Below are positions 52,379 to 61,638 of a DNA stretch of 64,000 nt, in pieces. Source of the stretch: Deltaproteobacteria bacterium (GTDB lineage: Bacteria > Myxococcota_A > Polyangia > DRWM01 > JAAZOP01); the NCBI GenBank assembly GCA_016218815.1, contig JACRCX010000124.1, positions 1 to 64,000 on the forward strand, read 5' to 3'. Each line of letters opens with the position of its first letter. The first letter of the stretch is position 1. Below the pieces are notes generated by a model, which saw only the letters and a program-made list of their open reading frames with translations, had not been told where the DNA came from and made no database searches. The position numbers were made by a program, and so were the translations under genes.

Positions 52379-54343
52379 CTACGGCTGCCCGAAGGTCGCG
52401 GGGATCGGCGTCTGCAAATCCGCGCCGGCCGGACAGGACCGATCGACCCCCGTCGCCCCGGCGTCGGTCCAGAGGATCTTGAACTCGACGCGCCGGTTCT
52501 TGTCCCACGCCCGATCGTTGTGCCCCGGGTCCACGGGACATCGCTCGCCATAGCCCGTTGCCAGGAGGCGAGACGCCTCGACGCCCTGGCGGACGAGATA
52601 CTCGACGACGGAGTTGGCGCGGTCGCTCGTGAGCTGGATGTTGTACTCGTCCGTGTTGCGCTCGTCCGCGTGCCCCTGGACTTCGATCAGCCGGAGCTGC
52701 TGGTTGTTGATCAGCGTCGCCGCGACCTGGTTGAGGATGTCGAACGAACGCTCCTCGATGATCGCGCTGTCGGTCTGGAAGTAGATCTTGTCCATGATCA
52801 CGACGTCGGTGCCGGTGACCAGCACGCGACCCTGGTCGGGGCAGCCGTCGTCGTCCTCGGTGCCGTTGTACGTCTCGGGCTCGTTGCGGCAGTCGTCATC
52901 GACGTCCAGGATCCGGTCCTGGTCGTTGTCCACGTCCGGGCAGCCCTCGACGTCGTTGAACCCGTCCAGGTCCTCCGGCTCGTTCATGCACAGATCGTCG
53001 ATGTCCTTGATGCCGTCGTTGTCGTTGTCCGGATCCGGGCAGCCCTCCACGTCCTGGAACCCGTCGCGGTCTTCCGGGTCGTCCGGGCACTGGTCGTTGA
53101 CGTCCAGGATCGTGTCGCCGTCGCGGTCGCCCTGCTCTCCCTCCGGGCAGCCGTCTTCGTCCGCGTCGCCGTCGCGGTCCTCCGGGATCAGCGGGCAGGA
53201 ATCCTCGACATCGAGGATCTGGTCGCGGTCGTTGTCCGGGTCGGGACAGCCGTCCGCGTCCTCGAAGTCGTCCGGATCCTCGGGGTCGTCCGGGCACTGA
53301 TCGACGTCGTCCTTGATCCCGTCGCGGTCGCGGTCGCCGATCGACGGCTCGAAAATCCACGCGCCGAAGACCCGCGCCTCGGCCGCGGAGAACCCCTCGG
53401 AGAAGATCCCCGTCCCGCCGCCCAGGTAGAGGTAGCTGTTGCGCTCGAGGAAGATCTTCAGCCCCGCCACCGCCTCCATCGGCGTGTGGCGCATGTCGAA
53501 GAAGTTCGTGAACACCGTGTTGCCGTAGAACTCGACGATCGCGTTGAGCCGCTCCGGCACCAGCGTGAAGCTGGCGCCGATGCCGAACGTGAGCAGATGG
53601 CCGTACTGGAAGGTCTTCCCCGACGCGTCGGTGAGCGTGAGCGGCTCGTACCCGTCGTCGTTGGCGAAGAAGAAGCGGCCGCCGATGTTGAGCGACGCGA
53701 GGAACCAGTCCGTCGGTGCCGTATCCACGATCGCCGTCACGCCCAGGCCCATCCCCGGGTCGGAGCCGAGCCCGTGGTCGATCTGCCCCGTCGGCGTGAA
53801 GAACTGGAGGATCGCGCCCAACCCCACCGGGTGCCGCTCGACCCGCAGGAAACGGAACTTCGCGTGGATCTCCAGGTCGCCGACGTGCTCGGCGGAGAAG
53901 GACGGTCCGGGCGTGACCGGAGTCGTGAGTGACCGAGTGCCCCAGGTTTCCCAGCCGGTCACGCCGTCGACGGCGGGGCCGGAGTTGATGACGACCGGCA
54001 AGGAGAAGCCGATCGCCATGAAGTTCAGGAGCCCGATGTTGAAGCCGACGTTGGCATCGATCGCGTCGCTGACCAGGTGCGTCTCGCCGCCCGCGGCATC
54101 GACCGAGAACAGGTTGTGGCCGTAGTCGAGGATCAACGCGATGCTGATGTCCAGGTGCGGCATGATGTCCGAGGCATTCACGCCGAACAGGCCCTTGGAA
54201 TCCACGGCCGCGCGGAACAGGCGAAGATCCAGTGCGCCCGTGTCGGCGGGAGCGTCGGTTTCCGTCGCCCGCGCCGCGGTCGGGGCCGCGAGCGCCGCGA
54301 GCAAGGACGCCGTTGCTAGGAGACTCTTTCGACCTGGCCTCAT
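52379..54343 (-). CDS. OmpA-family outer-membrane protein with TSP3 repeats
   Basis: 654 aa. Signal peptide MRPGRKSLLATASLLAALAA cut near ARA-TET. Residues ~30-330 have alternating beta-strand pattern of a barrel (IGLLNFMAIGFSLPVVI, DLEIHAKFRFLRVERHPVG). Residues ~345-510 are calcium-binding thrombospondin type 3 repeats (DRDRDGIKDDVDQCPDDPED, DVEGCPDPDNDNDGIKDIDD). The last ~130 residues are an OmpA C-terminal peptidoglycan-binding domain (KIYFQTDSAIIEERSFDIL, QGHADERNTDEYN, ATGYGE). It tethers the outer membrane to peptidoglycan. The layout is common in Myxococcota. ATG 54343 gives the signal peptide. Confidence 0.93.
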   Translation of the reverse strand: MRPGRKSLLATASLLAALAAPTAARATETDAPADTGALDLRLFRAAVDSKGLFGVNASDIMPHLDISIALILDYGHNLFSVDAAGGETHLVSDAIDANVGFNIGLLNFMAIGFSLPVVINSGPAVDGVTGWETWGTRSLTTPVTPGPSFSAEHVGDLEIHAKFRFLRVERHPVGLGAILQFFTPTGQIDHGLGSDPGMGLGVTAIVDTAPTDWFLASLNIGGRFFFANDDGYEPLTLTDASGKTFQYGHLLTFGIGASFTLVPERLNAIVEFYGNTVFTNFFDMRHTPMEAVAGLKIFLERNSYLYLGGGTGIFSEGFSAAEARVFGAWIFEPSIGDRDRDGIKDDVDQCPDDPEDPDDFEDADGCPDPDNDRDQILDVEDSCPLIPEDRDGDADEDGCPEGEQGDRDGDTILDVNDQCPDDPEDRDGFQDVEGCPDPDNDNDGIKDIDDLCMNEPEDLDGFNDVEGCPDVDNDQDRILDVDDDCRNEPETYNGTEDDDGCPDQGRVLVTGTDVVIMDKIYFQTDSAIIEERSFDILNQVAATLINNQQLRLIEVQGHADERNTDEYNIQLTSDRANSVVEYLVRQGVEASRLLATGYGERCPVDPGHNDRAWDKNRRVEFKILWTDAGATGVDRSCPAGADLQTPIPATFGQP

Positions 54344-54485
54344 CTCCAACCTCCGCCCGAAAACGCCACTCACGCGCGCCAGAATCCGCTCGAAGCGGCT
54401 CTCACCCCGTCGGCACGCGGGACGGGCGGGACGCTAGCGGAAACCGCAAGCGTGTGTCAATGAGGGAAGGCTGCGGGGTGGGGGC

Positions 54486-56315
54486 TCACGGGGCTCGGCC
54501 GGCGCCTTGCAGGATCTGCTGGTATTCCTCGTACTTGCGCTGGCCCTCGCATCGGCGCAGGTAGTTCTCCATCGCGGTGTAGGCGTCCGGCATCCGGGCC
54601 TCGGACTTGTAGCAGGTCACCAGCACCTCGATGTTGCGGCACGTCTGCGGCGCGTGCGTCAGGACGTTGATGCACCCGGCATTGTCGCCGGAGAGGATGA
54701 GCTGCCGGGCCTGCGCCAGGGCCTCCTCCGCGGCGTTGCCGGTCGGCTGCGCCGCCTCTTCCGTAGCGCCGGCGTCTCGCGGCGTCGCGGTCGCCTCCTC
54801 GCGGACGCGCGCGTCGGTCGCGGGGGTCGTCCCGGCGTCGCGGGGACGGACCGCCCCGACGTCCGCGGGCGGCGGCGGGGTGCCGGCATCCGCGACGCCC
54901 GGCACGTGGGCCTCCAGCCGGCGCAGCGCGGTCGCCAGCTCTTCGCGCCCGGCGGCGACGCGGCGGGGCGGCGCGAGGACCGCGTTCAGGGCCTCGACGA
55001 CCAGCCGCAGCTCGTCGACCTTCGCCGCCCGCACCGCCTCGCGCCCGACGGCAAGCACGTCGTCCCACACGCCGGCGGCGTCGCGCGCGCAGCGGGCATC
55101 CGGGGGAACGGCGGCGAGCTTCGACGCCGCGCCCGCCGCATCGCCGGCGGCGAGCGCCGTGGCGGCGTCGTCCAGCGCGCGTCGCGCGTCGCGTTCCCGC
55201 GTGGCCGCCGCGCGCAGCTCGACGGCATCCGGGTCGGAGGCCAGCTCGGCCGCGGCCAGCAGGTCGAGCACGGCGTCCCACTCGGCCGTGGCCGCCGCCT
55301 TCTCGGCCGCCGCGCGGGCCTCCGCCAGCCTCTCGGCGGGCGAAGGCCCCTCCACCTGCGCCGCCGCATCCGCCGTCGCGGGCGGCAGCGCGGGAGCTTC
55401 CGCTCCGGCGTCGGCGCCCCGCGGGACGACGGCGAGCGCCACCTCGGGGACGTCGGGCGCACCGGGCCCGCCGTAGCGTCCCGCGTCCGCCGCGGCCACG
55501 CTCGTTTCGTCGACCGCCGCCGGCGCGCCGCCCTTGTTGCGCCCGACGAGGAGGTAGATGACGCCGGCGACGGCGACGACCGCGCCGAGGATTCCGAAGA
55601 CCATGGGCAGACGGGAGGCCGGCTTCGGGGGCGCCGTCACGGTGCGCGGCTTGATGTCCTCGGGGCGCAGCGCGCCGAGCGTGAAGTACAGCCGGGCGCG
55701 GCCGATATCGATGATGTCGCCGGGGTCGAGCGCCTTGCTGAGGACGCGCCGCTCGCCGACCTTGATCCCGCTGGCGCTGCCGGCGTCCTCGACGAAGTAC
55801 CGCCCCTGGAGGAGATGCAGCCGCGCGTGGGTCCTGGAGACATTGACGTCGTCGATGCGGATCGTGGCCTCGTCGCCGCGCCCGATGACGTGCGGCACGT
55901 CGGAGAGGACGTGGACCGCGACGGAGCTGCCGTCGATGACCACCGCGATCTGCGGTGCCTGCACCGGCTCGGGCGGCGGTCCGGACGGGGTGTCGTCGGC
56001 GGTGGCGGCGAGCGCCTCGATCTTCAGCGTGTAGTCGCCGATGCCGATCTCGTCGCCCGGCGAGAGCGGCATCTTGCCGCGGATGCGGCGGCCGTTGAGG
56101 CGGGTGCCGTTGTAGCTGCCGAGGTCGTTGAGGTAGAAGCGGCCGTTCTCGCGCAGGATGCGGGCGTGGTTGCGCGAGACGTTGCGCTCGGTCAGCCGGA
56201 TGACGTTCCCCTCCTTGCGCCCGACCGTGAATTCGTCGCGCATCAGCGGGACGCTGGTCACCTGACCTTCGTCGTCGACGATCGCGATCTGGTAGGTCGG
56301 CCCCGCGGCTTCCAT
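54486..56315 (-). CDS. Membrane protein with two FHA domains
   Basis: 609 aa. FHA domain 1 at ~28-98 (VGRKEGNVIRLTERNVSRNH, LNDLGSYNGTRLNG) and FHA domain 2 at ~143-212 (IGRGDEATIRIDDVNVSRTH, VEDAGSASGIKVGE); both keep the GR, SRxH and N/S-G residues that bind phospho-threonine. A membrane helix MVFGILGAVVAVAGVIYLLV lies at ~238-257. The ~350-residue extracytoplasmic part is Ala/Pro-rich and helical with DAG motifs, ending in a Cys-containing TPR-like tail (CINVLTHAPQTC, CYKSEARMPDAYTAM). It probably senses Ser/Thr kinase signalling at the membrane. Divergent from the Lon-like gene, 118 bp apart. Confidence 0.88.
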   Translation of the reverse strand: MEAAGPTYQIAIVDDEGQVTSVPLMRDEFTVGRKEGNVIRLTERNVSRNHARILRENGRFYLNDLGSYNGTRLNGRRIRGKMPLSPGDEIGIGDYTLKIEALAATADDTPSGPPPEPVQAPQIAVVIDGSSVAVHVLSDVPHVIGRGDEATIRIDDVNVSRTHARLHLLQGRYFVEDAGSASGIKVGERRVLSKALDPGDIIDIGRARLYFTLGALRPEDIKPRTVTAPPKPASRLPMVFGILGAVVAVAGVIYLLVGRNKGGAPAAVDETSVAAADAGRYGGPGAPDVPEVALAVVPRGADAGAEAPALPPATADAAAQVEGPSPAERLAEARAAAEKAAATAEWDAVLDLLAAAELASDPDAVELRAAATRERDARRALDDAATALAAGDAAGAASKLAAVPPDARCARDAAGVWDDVLAVGREAVRAAKVDELRLVVEALNAVLAPPRRVAAGREELATALRRLEAHVPGVADAGTPPPPADVGAVRPRDAGTTPATDARVREEATATPRDAGATEEAAQPTGNAAEEALAQARQLILSGDNAGCINVLTHAPQTCRNIEVLVTCYKSEARMPDAYTAMENYLRRCEGQRKYEEYQQILQGAGRAP

Positions 56316-56433
56316 CGGCGGGCCGGATGTTACCAGCACCCGGCGGATTCCGCCAGAGGGAGTGCGGCGGAATTCCGGGACGGGGGTGGACGGCGACGGC
56401 CCGGGGTGCAAGAGTTCCCGGCCGGAGGTGGAG

Positions 56434-58947
56434 ATGGTCCGGAAATCGCCCGTTTTCCCAGCCCGGTTCGAGCTGCCCGCGGCGCGCCTGCGCCGGACGA
56501 TCGACCCCCGCAGCATCCCGTACCCCACCACGGCGGGAGTGCCGTCCGGCGGGCCCGCCGCGCCGGCCGGCGGCGAGGCGCGCCACGACGCCTCGCGGGA
56601 GATGATGGTCGGCCAGCGCCGCGCCGTCGGTGCCCTCGATTTCGGCCTGCGCGTGCGCGCCCGCGGCTTCAACATCTACGTCCTGGGCGACCCCGGCAGC
56701 GGGAAGACCACGAGCGCCGAGCGGATGGTCGAGGCGCGGGCGGCGGAGGAGCCCCCGGGGCTCGACGTGATTTACGTCCACGACTTCGACGAGCCGGACC
56801 ATCCGCGCGGGATCCGCCTGGCCGCCGGCCAGGCCGGCCCCTTCGCGCACGACATCGACTCCGCGATCACCGAGCTGGGCCGCGAGATCCCCCGCGTGCT
56901 GTCGACCGCCGCGTTCCGCGACCAGCGCCACAAGATCCTCGACGCCAGCAACCAGAAGGCCGAGGCCCGCTTCGTGCAGCTCGTCCGCCAGGGCCGCCGC
57001 CACCGGCTGCTCGTCCGCCGCGACGGCGATCACCTCGCCCTCACCCCCCTCAAGGGCGGCACGCCGCTGACCACCGAGCAGTACGACGCGCTGCCGGACG
57101 AGGTCCGCGCCGCCTACGAGAGCCGCTCCAACGCCTTCCAGCGCCGCATCCCCGAGTACGATCGCCACCTGCGCCAGATCCAGAAGGAGCTGGAGGCCGA
57201 GCTCCTGGAGGCCGAGCGGGCGGGGATCGCGCACGTGGTCGAGGTGGTCTTCAACGAGCTGCAGCGCAAGCACCCGGAGCTGCCCCAGGACGCCAAACGC
57301 TACGTCGAGCAGCTCCACGACTACGTGCTCGACAACCACCGCCTCTTCCTGCCGCCCGAGGAGCTTCCGGGGGCCGAAAGCCGCGAGGGCGCGGAGAGCG
57401 GCGACGAGGCGGGCGCCGGCGGCGGGCCGCAGGTGCACGAACACCCGCCGTTCCGGATCAACGTCCTGGTCGACCGCCGGCGCGAAACCCGCGCGCCCGT
57501 CGTCGTCGAACGCAACCCGACGTACCCCAATCTCTTCGGCTACCCGGAGTACCGCGAGACGCGCGGGATCTACTCCACCGATCACACGCTGATCCGGCCG
57601 GGCGCCCTGCACCGCGCCAACGGCGGCTACCTCATCCTCCAGATCGCCGACCTGGCCCGCAGCCCCAACGCCTGGGATGCCCTGAAGAAGGCCATCCGGC
57701 ACCGCGAGCTGCGCATCGAGGAGCTGGAGGACGAGAGCAAGCCGAAGACCACCGGCTCCGTCCGGCCCACCCCCATCCCGCTCGACGTCAAGGTCATCCT
57801 CGTCGGCTCTTCCGAAACCTACTGGGCGCTGCAGAGCCAGGACGACGACTTCACGCGCCTGTTCAAGGTCAAGGCGGATTTCGAGGCCGCGATGCCGCTC
57901 AGCCGCCGCACGCTCCTGGCCGCCGTCCGCTTCGTCGCCCGCGCGGCCGGCGAGGAGCGGCTGCTCCCCCTGGAGCGCGGCGCCCTGGCCAAGGTGCTGG
58001 AGCACGGCGTCCGGGACGCCGGGGACCAGAAGCGCCTGACCACCCGCCTGGCGACGCTGATCGACCTGGCGGCAGAGGCCGATCACTGGGCGCGGCGCGT
58101 CCGGCACAAGTCCATCTCGTCGGCCGACGTCGACCGGGCGCTGGCGGAGCGGTTCCGCCGGCACGAGAAGGACGAGGACGCCGTCCTGAAGGAGATCCGC
58201 GACGGCACGATCCTGCTGGACACCCGCGGCGCCGTGATCGGCCAGGTCAACGGCCTGACCGTCTACGACCAGGGCGACCACTCCTTCGGCGTCCCCGCGC
58301 GCATCACCGCGCGCACCTACGTCGGCCGCAAGGAGGTGGTGAACATCGATCGCGAGGTCCGTCTCTCCGGCGCCATCCACGACAAGGGCGCGCTCACCCT
58401 GGTCGGGTTCCTCGGCGGCCGCTTCGCCCGCGACAAGCCGCTCGCGCTCTCCGCCAGCATCACGTTCGAGCAGAACTACGGCTTCGTCGAGGGGGACTCC
58501 GCGTCGGCCGCGGAGCTGTACGCGCTGCTCTCCAGCCTCGCCCGCGTGCCCATCCGCCAGGGCATCGCCGTCACCGGCTCCGTCAACCAGCAGGGCGAGA
58601 TCCAGCCCGTGGGCGGCGTGAACGAGAAGATCGAGGGCTTCTTCCGCGTGTGCCGGATCAAGGGGCTGACCGGCGCCGAGGGCGTCATCATCCCGCGCGT
58701 CAACGTCCGCCACCTCATGCTCGACCAGGACGTCGTCGACGCCGTCCGGCGCCGGCGATTCCGCATCTTCGCCGTGGGGCACGTCGACGAAGGGATCGAG
58801 ATCCTCACCGGACGCGTGGCCGGCCGGCGTCGCCGCGGTCGATGGCAGCCGGAGAGCCTGAACGAGCTCATCGACCGCCGCCTGCGCGAGCTGGGCGAGG
58901 TCCTCCGGCTCCACGAGAACGTTGCCGTCCCGGGCGTCGCGCGCTAG
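56434..58947 (+). CDS. LonB-type ATP-dependent protease (S16)
   Basis: 837 aa. AAA module with Walker A GDPGSGKT at 85-92, interrupted by a long helical insert (~230-330), Walker B region ANGGYLILQIADLA, and a C-terminal Lon protease domain with catalytic Ser689 (EGDSAS) and Lys732 (NEKIEG), 43 residues apart as in Lon. N-terminal LAN substrate domain is missing; the protein matches the LonB/YcbZ-like group (AAA_32 plus Lon_C), where DASREMMVGQRRAVGALDFG is the usual entry motif. ATG 56434 follows ggaggtggag. A Gly/Glu-rich disordered insert at ~308-332 is the only oddity. Cytoplasmic quality control or regulated proteolysis; substrate unknown. Confidence 0.93.
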   Translation: MVRKSPVFPARFELPAARLRRTIDPRSIPYPTTAGVPSGGPAAPAGGEARHDASREMMVGQRRAVGALDFGLRVRARGFNIYVLGDPGSGKTTSAERMVEARAAEEPPGLDVIYVHDFDEPDHPRGIRLAAGQAGPFAHDIDSAITELGREIPRVLSTAAFRDQRHKILDASNQKAEARFVQLVRQGRRHRLLVRRDGDHLALTPLKGGTPLTTEQYDALPDEVRAAYESRSNAFQRRIPEYDRHLRQIQKELEAELLEAERAGIAHVVEVVFNELQRKHPELPQDAKRYVEQLHDYVLDNHRLFLPPEELPGAESREGAESGDEAGAGGGPQVHEHPPFRINVLVDRRRETRAPVVVERNPTYPNLFGYPEYRETRGIYSTDHTLIRPGALHRANGGYLILQIADLARSPNAWDALKKAIRHRELRIEELEDESKPKTTGSVRPTPIPLDVKVILVGSSETYWALQSQDDDFTRLFKVKADFEAAMPLSRRTLLAAVRFVARAAGEERLLPLERGALAKVLEHGVRDAGDQKRLTTRLATLIDLAAEADHWARRVRHKSISSADVDRALAERFRRHEKDEDAVLKEIRDGTILLDTRGAVIGQVNGLTVYDQGDHSFGVPARITARTYVGRKEVVNIDREVRLSGAIHDKGALTLVGFLGGRFARDKPLALSASITFEQNYGFVEGDSASAAELYALLSSLARVPIRQGIAVTGSVNQQGEIQPVGGVNEKIEGFFRVCRIKGLTGAEGVIIPRVNVRHLMLDQDVVDAVRRRRFRIFAVGHVDEGIEILTGRVAGRRRRGRWQPESLNELIDRRLRELGEVLRLHENVAVPGVAR

Positions 58948-58950
58948 GTT
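58922..58950 (+). promoter_or_regulatory. Candidate promoter inside the 3' end of the Lon-like gene
   Basis: TTGCCG, 17-bp spacer, TAGGTT, 33 bp upstream of the next ATG, which has the strong RBS ggggaaggaggt. Confidence 0.35.
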
Positions 58951-58982
58951 GAATCGCGCCCCTCTCGGGGAAGGAGGTCCGC

Positions 58983-60236
58983 ATGCTCGTCCCCGGCCGA
59001 ACGCTTCGCACCTTCCGCTTCCCGGCCGCCGTCGCGGTCCTGGGCGCCGGCCTGCTGCTCGCCCTGCACCCCGCCGGCTGCGGCGACGACAAGGAGTGCT
59101 CCGCCGACGCCGACTGCGACGACGGGATCTACTGCAACGGCCGGGAGACCTGCGGTCGCACGGGACGCTGCTACGCGTCTCCCACCGGGGCCTGCGACGA
59201 CGGCATGTCCTGCAACACCGACACCTGCGTCGAGGCGACCCGCACGTGCTCGCACGCGGCCGTCGATGCCGACGGCGACACCTACCAGGACGCCGATTGC
59301 GGCGGCGACGACTGCAACGACGCCCGCGCCGAGATCCACCCCGGGGCGGCCGAGCTCTGCGATTTCCTGGACGACGACTGCAACGGCATCGTCGAGGAGG
59401 ATCGCGACGGCGATCACCACCAGGACCGCACGATCTGCCCCGACGGCGGCGACGACTGCGACGACTCGAACCCCGACGTCTACGCCGGTGCTCCCGAGCT
59501 CTGCGACGGCCTGGACGACGACTGCGACGGCACCACGGCCGACGAACGCGACACCGACGCCGACACCGCCGTCGACATCACCTGCGCCGGCGGGACGGAC
59601 TGCGACGACGAGGATCCCAACGTGCGCCCCGGCATCGACGAGACCTGCAACGACAAGGACGACGACTGCGACGGCGACACCGACGAGGGGATCGGCACCT
59701 GCCGCATCGGCGACGACGTCTGGTGCTTCACCGCCTGCGGCTCCCGCGGCACGGGCACGTGCACGTCCCAGTGCCGTCCCCCGGAGCCCGCAGGCTGCGA
59801 GCCTCCCGGGGAATCGTGCGGCAACGGCGTCGATGACAACTGCGACGGCGAGACCGACGAGGACTGCCCGACGCCCGACGCCGGCTGCGTCGACCACGGC
59901 GACGAGTGCTGCGGCGACCTCCTGGACGACAACTGCGACGGCCGGACCGACGAGTTCGGCTGCCTCCCGCACGGCGCCTGCCCGCCCCTGACGCGGCGGT
60001 ACTGCGACACCGGCGACGAATACGGCTGGGGCTACCAGGACTGCCCGATCTCCGGCACCGAGTGGGGGCCGTGCGACATCGGCTACGCGCCGCCGGGCTG
60101 CGAACCCATGGGCTGGGACGTCTCCTGCTGCGTCACCTCGGGCTCCTGCTGCGAAGACACGGCCGACGACAACCACAACGGCTTCACCACGGACTCCGTC
60201 GGCCCGACCTGCCCGCCCCAGTCGAACTGCCTGTAG
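58983..60236 (+). CDS. MopE-type Cys-rich lipoprotein
   Basis: 417 aa. Lipoprotein signal ending LLLALHPAGC (Cys33). Two Cys-rich modules (CDDGIYCNGRETC, CDDGMSCNTDTC), then six or so MopE-type motifs: CGGDDCNDARAEIHPGAAEL, CDFLDDDCNGIVEED, CDGLDDDCDGTTADE, CNDKDDDCDGDTDEG, CGNGVDDNCDGETDED, CGDLLDDNCDGRTDEF. The C-terminal 80 residues are Cys/Gly/Trp-rich (YCDTGDEYGWGYQDCPI, DVSCCVTSGSCCED). Same module types as 33491-37303 and 40873-43392 but without long tandem arrays. Starts 35 bp after the Lon-like gene. Likely a calcium- or copper-binding surface lipoprotein. Confidence 0.82.
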   Translation: MLVPGRTLRTFRFPAAVAVLGAGLLLALHPAGCGDDKECSADADCDDGIYCNGRETCGRTGRCYASPTGACDDGMSCNTDTCVEATRTCSHAAVDADGDTYQDADCGGDDCNDARAEIHPGAAELCDFLDDDCNGIVEEDRDGDHHQDRTICPDGGDDCDDSNPDVYAGAPELCDGLDDDCDGTTADERDTDADTAVDITCAGGTDCDDEDPNVRPGIDETCNDKDDDCDGDTDEGIGTCRIGDDVWCFTACGSRGTGTCTSQCRPPEPAGCEPPGESCGNGVDDNCDGETDEDCPTPDAGCVDHGDECCGDLLDDNCDGRTDEFGCLPHGACPPLTRRYCDTGDEYGWGYQDCPISGTEWGPCDIGYAPPGCEPMGWDVSCCVTSGSCCEDTADDNHNGFTTDSVGPTCPPQSNCL

Positions 60237-60280
60237 GAGAAGTGCGGGAAGAGCGGGAAGAGCGGGAAGTGCGGGCGGTG
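60237..60280 (+). repeat. Border repeat, family G (gggaagagc type)
   Basis: gagaagtgcgggaagagcgg then gaagagcgggaagtgcgggc; 9-10 bp period, purine-rich on the sense strand of the preceding gene. Between its stop and the stop of convergent panB. Confidence 0.8.
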
Positions 60281-60285
60281 CGAGG

Positions 60286-61140
60286 CTACGCCTTCCCGTC
60301 CTTCGTGAACGCGGACCACTCGTCGTCGGGCATCGCGAACGCGTGCTCGGCCGCAGGGTACGTGCCGGCACGCACGTCGGTGCAGTACCGCTGGACGGCA
60401 TCGACCACCCGGTCGCCCAGGTTCTCGAAGCGGCGCACGAAGCGGGGGGAATGCCCGCCACGCCCCATCCCGAGCATGTCGTGCAGGACGAGCACCTGGC
60501 CGTCGCAGGCGGCGCCGGCGCCGATCCCGATGATCGGCACCTTGCAACGGCGCGCAATCTCCGCGGCGACCCGGTCCGGGATGCACTCCAGCACGATCAG
60601 GAAGGCGCCCGCATCCTGGAGCAGCAGCGCGTCGTCGAGGATCTGCCGCGCGGCCGGCGCCGTCCGGCCCTGGCAGCGGTAGCCCCCGATCATGCTGGCC
60701 GTCTGCGGCGTGAGCCCCAGGTGCCCTACGGTCGGAATGCCGGCGCGGACCAGCGCGCGCACCGTCTCCGCCATCGCCGCCCCGCCCTCGATCTTGACCC
60801 CGACCGCTCCCCCTTCCTTGAGGAAGCGGCCCGCGTTGAGGATCGCGTCGCGCACGTCCGACTGGTACGAGAGGAACGGCATGTCGCCCAGGACCATCGC
60901 GTATCGCGTGCCGCGGGAGACCGCGCGCGTCAGCGCGATCATCTCGTCCATCGTCACCGGCAGCGTGTCGCGGTAGCCCAGCACGACGTTGGCCGCGCTG
61001 TCGCCGACCAGGATCGTGTCCACCCCCGCCTCGTCCAGCAGTCGGGCCCACGCCGCGTCGTACGCGGTCAGCATCGTGATCTTCTCGCCGTTCGCCTTCT
61101 TCTGCTGCAGCGCCGGGATGTCGATCGGCGTTCGTTCCAT
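60286..61140 (-). CDS. panB: 3-methyl-2-oxobutanoate hydroxymethyltransferase
   Basis: Transfers a hydroxymethyl group from methylene-THF to ketoisovalerate, giving ketopantoate for coenzyme A synthesis. 284 aa. Typical motifs: ITMLTAYDAAWARLLDEAG, VGDSAANVVLGYRDTLPVT, GGAVGVKIEGG, GHLGLTPQ, ECIPDRVAAEIA, IPIIGIGAG-like PIIGIGAGAACDGQVLVLHD. Start choice: in-frame ATG codons at 61155, 61152-proximal and 61140; the sequence ATGGAGGAGACGATGG places GGAGGAG at the right distance from ATG 61140, so the first ATG is part of the RBS. Stands apart from other pan genes. Confidence 0.96.
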   Translation of the reverse strand: MERTPIDIPALQQKKANGEKITMLTAYDAAWARLLDEAGVDTILVGDSAANVVLGYRDTLPVTMDEMIALTRAVSRGTRYAMVLGDMPFLSYQSDVRDAILNAGRFLKEGGAVGVKIEGGAAMAETVRALVRAGIPTVGHLGLTPQTASMIGGYRCQGRTAPAARQILDDALLLQDAGAFLIVLECIPDRVAAEIARRCKVPIIGIGAGAACDGQVLVLHDMLGMGRGGHSPRFVRRFENLGDRVVDAVQRYCTDVRAGTYPAAEHAFAMPDDEWSAFTKDGKA

Positions 61141-61222
61141 CGTCTCCTCCATCACGGCCCGCCTGCGTAGCAGAACCGGAACGTGCGGTAAACCGGGGCG
61201 ATGGAGCGGTGGTGGAGGCGTG

Positions 61223-61528
61223 CTACGGCGTGCCGTACGCCGGGACGGCGTAGCGCGCCGTGGTCTCGTCGGCGTCCGGAACCCCGTAGGCCGGCATCAT
61301 GGCGTCGTCCGCCGTGCCGTCGTCGGCCGACGCGTCGGCATCCGCGTCCGCGACCGCGTCGTCGTCCCCCGGGTCCGACGCGTAGCAGCCCGCGACGGGC
61401 GCCGCGGCGGCCACGGCGGCCACGACCAGCGCGCGGAACACGCCGGCGGGCCGGATGCGCGGCACAGGGGCGCGCACCTCCCGGTCACCGCTCGCTGTCG
61501 CCGCCACGTTCTTCTCGTCGTCGGACAT
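61223..61528 (-). CDS. Small lipoprotein
   Basis: 101 aa. Start ATG 61528 has ggaggtgattc upstream, a strong RBS. Long polar N-region (~30 residues), hydrophobic core VFRALVVAAVAAAAP, lipobox VAGC (Cys48), then an acidic linker (DPGDDDAVADADADASADDG) and an exposed tail with two PAYG(V/T)P words (MMPAYGVPD, YAVPAYGTP). Such short lipoproteins with PAYG(x)P tails recur in Myxococcota as far as I recall; function unknown. Linker style matches the larger Asp-Ala lipoproteins of the window. Confidence 0.75.
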   Translation of the reverse strand: MSDDEKNVAATASGDREVRAPVPRIRPAGVFRALVVAAVAAAAPVAGCYASDPGDDDAVADADADASADDGTADDAMMPAYGVPDADETTARYAVPAYGTP

Positions 61529-61638
61529 GAATCACCTCCACTGGACCTCGGACTCCGCATTCGCGTCGTCCGGTGGAACCTAGCACGCGGGGCCCCGACC
61601 GGGTAGCTCGCGGGGGGGGACTCCCGCACTCTCCTCCA

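Noticed and set aside
54457..58914. Long frames on both strands over the FHA and Lon-like genes
   Set aside because: They are shadows; the FHA domains and the Lon catalytic dyad fix the real frames.
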